Below are positions 47,967 to 49,050 of a stretch of DNA of 49,050 nucleotides, in pieces. The DNA is from an uncultured Gammaproteobacteria bacterium (GTDB lineage: Bacteria > Pseudomonadota > Gammaproteobacteria > Pseudomonadales > Azotimanducaceae), in NCBI GenBank assembly GCA_913428515.1, contig CAJYCI010000002.1, positions 1 through 49,050 of the forward strand, read 5' to 3'. Numbering within the stretch: the stretch's first letter is position 1; every line of letters begins with the position of its first letter. Position numbers and translations under genes: made by a program. Under the pieces are notes generated by a model. That model was not told the DNA's origin. It made no database searches and worked only from the letters and a program-made list of their open reading frames with translations.

Positions 47967-48993
47967 AGGCACTGACTTTTTCATACAAAAAAGGCAGGGA
48001 TTCATCTAAACGATAATCGATGGAGGAATGCGTGTCTGAGAACTCCTCATATCGGTGTGTTATTTTTAGCGAGTCGAGTTTCTTTTTAAACCTTCTCGCG
48101 CCATACAGAAGATTGTATTGATCTTTAGTACCGCAATCCAGAAAGAGGCCTGCCATCTGAGAGAGATTAGTCTGCCCAGAATCAGTCTCTAGCATCATGA
48201 CGGGATCCCACGCCAGCCAATTGTCCCAACGCTCTTGAATTAGCTCACAGGTATCTGAAGTGACCGGAAGCCTTATGCCGAGGGGAGCATTTTTATCCGG
48301 ATCGTAACTTGCTGCCATCGCTAAAATCATGAAGTTGTGAAAATCGTTGCCCAAGACCTTTTTATTTTTTCTTACCTTTTCTACGAAGGCTCGTATATTT
48401 CCGTCGTAGACTGACAGACTACGCAAAAGGCCAGGAAAATCACTTAGATAGCAAAGATCAAAAGCCATATCACCGGAGTGGCAAGCAATGCCAGACCATA
48501 TGTCGGCGCGAGTCATTGCATGAATCAGCGCCCCATAACCCCCCGAAGATTTGCCAAAAACTGCTCGGTTTTTCCTGTTTTTTTTCAATCGGTAGTTGGC
48601 TTCCAGGTTTGGGATTAACTCATCGCACAAAAAATCTGACCAATTGCCCAAAGCCGAAGAATTAATATACTGGTTACCCCCGAGAGAGGTAAAGCAGTCT
48701 GGAAACGCAAATATCCCTGGTCCCATTTTCCCCTCAAAAATCAAGCGCTCTATCCTTTGAGGAAGAGTTTCCTGAAAAGCTTTCCACCCAATTTGCCCCA
48801 AACCGCTCCCTGTAAAACCTGCTAAACACAAGAAAAGCGGGTACTCATTACCACTTATCTCATAATTCTCGGGCAAATAAATCGCCACAGTTCTGCTAGA
48901 TGGGTCGCCAACAAGGTTGTTTGATAGGGCCTCAGAATCTATCTGGATATTCTCTATTCGTCCTCTGATCGGTAAAAACGGATGATTTGGCAC
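47965..48993 (-). CDS. Putative esterase (esterase D/enterochelin esterase-like alpha/beta hydrolase)
   Basis: 342 aa; AVFGKSSGGYGALIHAM (GxSxGG), LFLDCGTKDQYN, DTHSSIDYRLDESLPFL. Confidence 0.88.
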   Translation of the reverse strand: MPNHPFLPIRGRIENIQIDSEALSNNLVGDPSSRTVAIYLPENYEISGNEYPLFLCLAGFTGSGLGQIGWKAFQETLPQRIERLIFEGKMGPGIFAFPDCFTSLGGNQYINSSALGNWSDFLCDELIPNLEANYRLKKNRKNRAVFGKSSGGYGALIHAMTRADIWSGIACHSGDMAFDLCYLSDFPGLLRSLSVYDGNIRAFVEKVRKNKKVLGNDFHNFMILAMAASYDPDKNAPLGIRLPVTSDTCELIQERWDNWLAWDPVMMLETDSGQTNLSQMAGLFLDCGTKDQYNLLYGARRFKKKLDSLKITHRYEEFSDTHSSIDYRLDESLPFLYEKVSA

Positions 48994-49050
48994 CTCTGCT
49001 CCTTGTTTAGCCGAAAGCGTAACCTTATCTCAAGTGATCGATTAAGCAAA

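Noticed and set aside
1-49050. CRISPR arrays, IS elements, prophage genes, tRNA/rRNA
   Set aside because: No repeat-spacer structure, transposase, phage structural gene or stable RNA was recognised by eye; a tRNAscan/Infernal run would be decisive.

Overview
49 kb of a moderate-GC bacterial chromosome with dense, mostly single-copy genes. Protein content (EfpL/YeiP, RecBCD, Pgi, many SDR/P450/Rieske/enoyl-CoA hydratase genes) suggests a gammaproteobacterium, possibly marine; this is inference, since no rRNA or tRNA was seen. Left part (1-11961): truncated old-yellow-enzyme gene, a Phd/PIN toxin-antitoxin-like pair coupled to a small secreted protein, a P450/SDR/hydrolase/nitroreductase run, a Rieske oxygenase, a ClpP paralog, a LOG protein, VOC, GST, SDR and a thioesterase. 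Middle (11978-27920): a pyridoxamine-phosphate-oxidase-like pseudogene, transporters, a VTT-flavoprotein fusion, pgi, a sulfatase, a molybdopterin oxidoreductase, an alcohol dehydrogenase-like gene and an enoyl-CoA hydratase. Then recC-recB-recD (28074-36412), an acyltransferase, an MBL hydrolase, a second catabolic cluster (SDR, ECH, ABM, two amidohydrolases, acyl-CoA synthetase), and an arfB-efpL pair. No CRISPR array, IS element, prophage or stable RNA gene was recognised. I see no clearly new multi-gene system. The best leads are: a one-frame pseudogene with three different stop codons; a Phd/PIN pair whose PIN acidic residues look altered and which is coupled to a secreted protein; the overlapping efpL-arfB pair; an SCP2-like/hydrolase fusion; an SDR lacking the catalytic Tyr/Lys; and an unannotated 37-aa membrane peptide.
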